Assembly: GCF_001613085.1 (NCBI RefSeq)
Contig: NZ_BDBR01000050.1
Location: 1-64,000 of the forward strand
Direction of reading: 5' to 3'
DNA: 64,000 nt
Origin: Nocardia salmonicida NBRC 13393
GTDB lineage: Bacteria > Actinomycetota > Actinomycetes > Mycobacteriales > Mycobacteriaceae
Shown: positions 61,958-64,000 of the stretch, piece by piece
Layout of the letters: every line of letters begins with the position of its first letter
Position numbering within the stretch: the stretch's first letter is position 1
Program-made: the position numbers and the translations under genes
Notes under the pieces: model-generated
What the model was told of the DNA's origin: nothing
What the model saw: only the letters and a program-made list of their open reading frames with translations
Database searches by the model: none

Positions 61958-62890
61958 TCAGTCGCCGATTCCTCTGGGGCGCACCACCATCACCGAGCCC
62001 GCGCGTTTTCCGCTCTCCTCCAGGAGCGCGATGGCCCGGCCCCGTGGGTCGATGGCGGCGTAGACGCCCTTGATGCCGACAGGTTCGAGCCAGCGGCCGG
62101 TGCGCAGGTCGGTGGCCTGCGATTCGTCGATGTCGCGAAGCGGGAAGGCGGTACGGACGGCGGCGTCGATGTCGAGGCTGAGCAGGGGCTGCTCGGCTTC
62201 GGCGGCGGTCGCGAGTTCTTCGAGGGTGCGGGCGTGTTCGAGGGTGAAAGGGCCGACTCTGGTGCGGCGCAAGGCGGTCAGGTGACCGCCCACACCGAGG
62301 GCCGCGCCGAGGTCGCGGGCCAGGGCGCGGATGTAGGTGCCGGAGGTGCATTCGACCGTGACGTCGAGATCCACGAATTCGCCGTCGGCGACGTCGCGCC
62401 GGGCCAGGATGTCGAAGCGCGACACCGTGACAGGGCGGGCGGCCAGTTGCACCTCTTCGCCCGCGCGCACGCGCGCGTAGGCCCGTTCACCGTCGACCTT
62501 GATGGCGCTCACCGTGGCGGGGACCTGCTCGATGTCCCCGGTCAGCGCCGCGACACCGGCCGCGATCTCGTCGTCGGTGACGTGCAGTGCCGGAGTGGTC
62601 TCGGTGACCTCACCCTCGGCGTCGTCGGTGTTCGTAGCCTGGCCGAGCCGGATCGTCGCGGTGTAGGCCTTGGTGGTGAGGAGCAGTTGGCCCAGCAGTT
62701 TCGTGGCCCGCTCCACCCCGAGCACCAACACGCCGGTGGCCATCGGGTCGAGGGTGCCCGCGTGGCCGACCTTCCTGGTCTGCAACAGTTTCCGGCTGCG
62801 CGCCACGACATCGTGGCTGGTGAGCCCGCTGTCCTTGTCGACGATCACGAGACCGCCGAGCTCGCCCACCCGCGACACCCGTGCTGCCAT
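61958..62890 (-). CDS. truB: tRNA pseudouridine-55 synthase
   Basis: A 310-residue TruB. The catalytic Asp lies in KVGHAGTLDPMATGVLVLG near residue 47. The RNA-binding YTATIRLGQATNTDDAEGE, CTSGTYIRALARDLG and the C-terminal PUA-like part (VGIKGVYAAIDPRGRAIALL) follow. It isomerises U55 of the tRNA T loop. The ATG at 62890 shares a base with the pptT stop (TGATG), so the two genes are coupled. Confidence 0.96.
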   Translation of the reverse strand: MAARVSRVGELGGLVIVDKDSGLTSHDVVARSRKLLQTRKVGHAGTLDPMATGVLVLGVERATKLLGQLLLTTKAYTATIRLGQATNTDDAEGEVTETTPALHVTDDEIAAGVAALTGDIEQVPATVSAIKVDGERAYARVRAGEEVQLAARPVTVSRFDILARRDVADGEFVDLDVTVECTSGTYIRALARDLGAALGVGGHLTALRRTRVGPFTLEHARTLEELATAAEAEQPLLSLDIDAAVRTAFPLRDIDESQATDLRTGRWLEPVGIKGVYAAIDPRGRAIALLEESGKRAGSVMVVRPRGIGD

Positions 62891-63561
62891 CAGCCGTGCG
62901 CGATCGCGGTCAGGATCAGCCCGTCGGCGATCAACCAGTTGCCGTCGAACTCGGTCAGCGCGGCGCCGCCGTCGTTCGTCAACCCGGGCACCAGCAGCGT
63001 CGTGTGGAAGGTACCCGAGCCCGCATCGTCTGTGCGGGAGTCGATCTCGAAGGTGATGTGCGCGTCCTCGAAACCGAGCCAGCGCAGCGTCAGCGGGAAC
63101 CACGCCTTGTAGGTGGCCTCTTTGGCACAGAACAGCAGCCGATCCAGGTGCAGGCCCTCGCCCGGCGTGTCCGACAGCCACTCGCGTTCGGCGGGCAGAC
63201 TGACCGAATCGAGCACGCCGTCGGGCAGGGTGTCGTGCGGTTCGGCATCGATGCCGACCGAGCGGAAACGCAGTGAATGCGCCGTCGCCGCGGCCCGGTA
63301 ACCGTCGCAATGGGTGAGACTGCCGACGATGCCGCGCGGGAACAGCGGCATTCCGCGTTCGCCCTTGCCGATCGCGACAGGCTGCTCACCGAGCTGCTCG
63401 AGGGCCAGGCGCGCACAGTGCCGGGCGCCGATGAAATCCCGGCGACGCTTCTCCACGGATTTGGCGATGAGGTGCTCTTCGGCGGGATGCGCCTTCAAGT
63501 CCTCCGGAAACACCAGCAGCTCCGCCGAAGCCACACTCCTCGGCAAAATCCTCTCCAGCAC
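62890..63561 (-). CDS. pptT: 4'-Phosphopantetheinyl transferase (PptT, Sfp type)
   Basis: A 223-residue enzyme that loads coenzyme A's phosphopantetheine onto carrier domains. Sfp-type signatures are VGSLTHCDGYRAA, VGIDAEPHDTLPDGVL (metal Asp and Glu) and LLFCAKEATYKAWFPLT. In mycobacteria PptT serves NRPSs and polyketide synthases, so this enzyme should activate the NRPS carriers. The GTG at 63561 follows AGGCGGAAC; an ATG at 63588 is also possible. It precedes truB and follows a phosphoesterase gene, the conserved order. Confidence 0.95.
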   Translation of the reverse strand: MLERILPRSVASAELLVFPEDLKAHPAEEHLIAKSVEKRRRDFIGARHCARLALEQLGEQPVAIGKGERGMPLFPRGIVGSLTHCDGYRAAATAHSLRFRSVGIDAEPHDTLPDGVLDSVSLPAEREWLSDTPGEGLHLDRLLFCAKEATYKAWFPLTLRWLGFEDAHITFEIDSRTDDAGSGTFHTTLLVPGLTNDGGAALTEFDGNWLIADGLILTAIAHG

Positions 63562-63718
63562 TGCTGTTCCGCCTCTCCGCGTATTCAAGCCAGATCTAGG
63601 CGCTGGTCGGGCAGCGTTGGCGTCTGGCGGTACCGGGGGTGGGCGGGTTTGCTCGTGCCCGGTGAGTTACCGATGTCCTTACGAAATCAGGCGGCTCGTC
63701 TTCTTGCAAATTCGCTGA

Positions 63719-64000
63719 TCAGATGCCTCGCCGGCGCTCGGCCTTTTCGCGCATCTCGGCGGCTGCGGCTTCCATCTCCGGGGTGACCTTGAAGTGGCCG
63801 CCCCAGGAGTTCAGGTCACCGTCGGCGTAGACCGGTTCGGGCAGGATCTGGCGCAGCAGCGGTTCCGGCATGCCCCGGCGTTTCCATTCGCGCGGATAGC
63901 CGAGGGAGACCTCTTCGAAGCGGACACCGTCGTAGTAGGTGGTGCGGGGGATGTGGAGGTGGCCGTAGACCGAGCAGACCACGTTGTAGCTGGTGTGCCA
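63719..64000 (-). CDS. Metallophosphoesterase (5' end cut by window edge)
   Basis: The last 93 codons of a metallophosphoesterase. The metal-binding VYGHLHIPRTTYYDG lies near the edge (HTSYN precedes it), then EVSLGYPREW and a C-terminal charged helix. The layout matches Rv2795c-type proteins beside pptT. The N-terminal part with the other metal ligands is outside. The gap 63562-63718 holds no gene. Confidence 0.8.
   Translation of the reverse strand, partial: WHTSYNVVCSVYGHLHIPRTTYYDGVRFEEVSLGYPREWKRRGMPEPLLRQILPEPVYADGDLNSWGGHFKVTPEMEAAAAEMREKAERRRGI

Overview
The window is high-GC (roughly two-thirds G+C) actinobacterial DNA. Gene order and protein style point to the mycolic-acid group (Mycobacteriales), most likely Nocardia or a near relative. 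The backbone runs in the same order as the Mycobacterium tuberculosis clgR-to-Rv2795c segment as I know it: clgR, cinA, pgsA, argA, ftsK, rnj-dapA, dapB, pepR, gpsI (pnp), rpsO, ribF, sirR/mntR-type regulator, truB, pptT and a phosphoesterase. Most backbone genes lie on the minus strand and many are translationally coupled (GTGA, ATGA or TGATG overlaps). The genus is inferred from gene content; no rRNA or tRNA is present.

Layout. 1-3.6 kb: clgR (cut by the window edge), cinA, pgsA, argA, a YciI-like gene and terC. 4-7.8 kb: ftsK, then two secreted proteins (DUF4189 and an Mtb12-like lipoprotein). 7.9-12.7 kb: RNase J with an RG-rich N-terminal extension, dapA, a divergent ribbon-helix-helix-like gene with a TGATGTCA-type operator, and a YcaQ-like DNA glycosylase. 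12.7-15.6 kb: a response regulator, a histidine kinase and a degenerate kinase-like membrane protein. 15.7-21.5 kb: an accessory island bounded by copies of the 3' end of a flavodoxin-family gene. It carries a broken DUF5753 regulator, an Mrr-like nuclease, a terminase-like remnant, small membrane and cysteine-rich proteins, an XRE regulator and a HEPN-like protein. 21.5-29.6 kb: flavodoxin, dapB and its partner, an alcohol dehydrogenase, a VOC protein, an MFS exporter with its ArsR-type regulator, a TPR membrane protein and the pepR protease. 29.7-52.1 kb: one 22.5-kb gene for a seven-module nonribosomal peptide synthetase (NRPS). 52.7-64 kb: pnp, rpsO, ribF, mntR-like, a lipoprotein, a four-EF-hand protein, a LuxR-family regulator, a flavoprotein with an apparent 5' frameshift, truB, pptT and a cut phosphoesterase.

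How the parts work together. The NRPS separates pepR and gpsI, which are neighbours in M. tuberculosis, so it looks like a lineage-specific insertion into conserved DNA. The domain order is A-T, then six C-A-T modules, then a thioesterase. Specificity codes read by eye suggest Ser at modules 1 and 5 and Gln-like pockets at modules 3 and 7; modules 2, 4 and 6 are unassigned. No epimerization or methylation domain, MbtH-like gene, tailoring gene or transporter is seen beside it. PptT, encoded 11 kb away, is the kind of enzyme that would load its carrier domains. RNase J, PNPase and S15 place RNA decay and translation functions nearby. The flavodoxin-end island has no recognisable integrase and looks like a decayed or satellite-type element carrying two candidate defence proteins.
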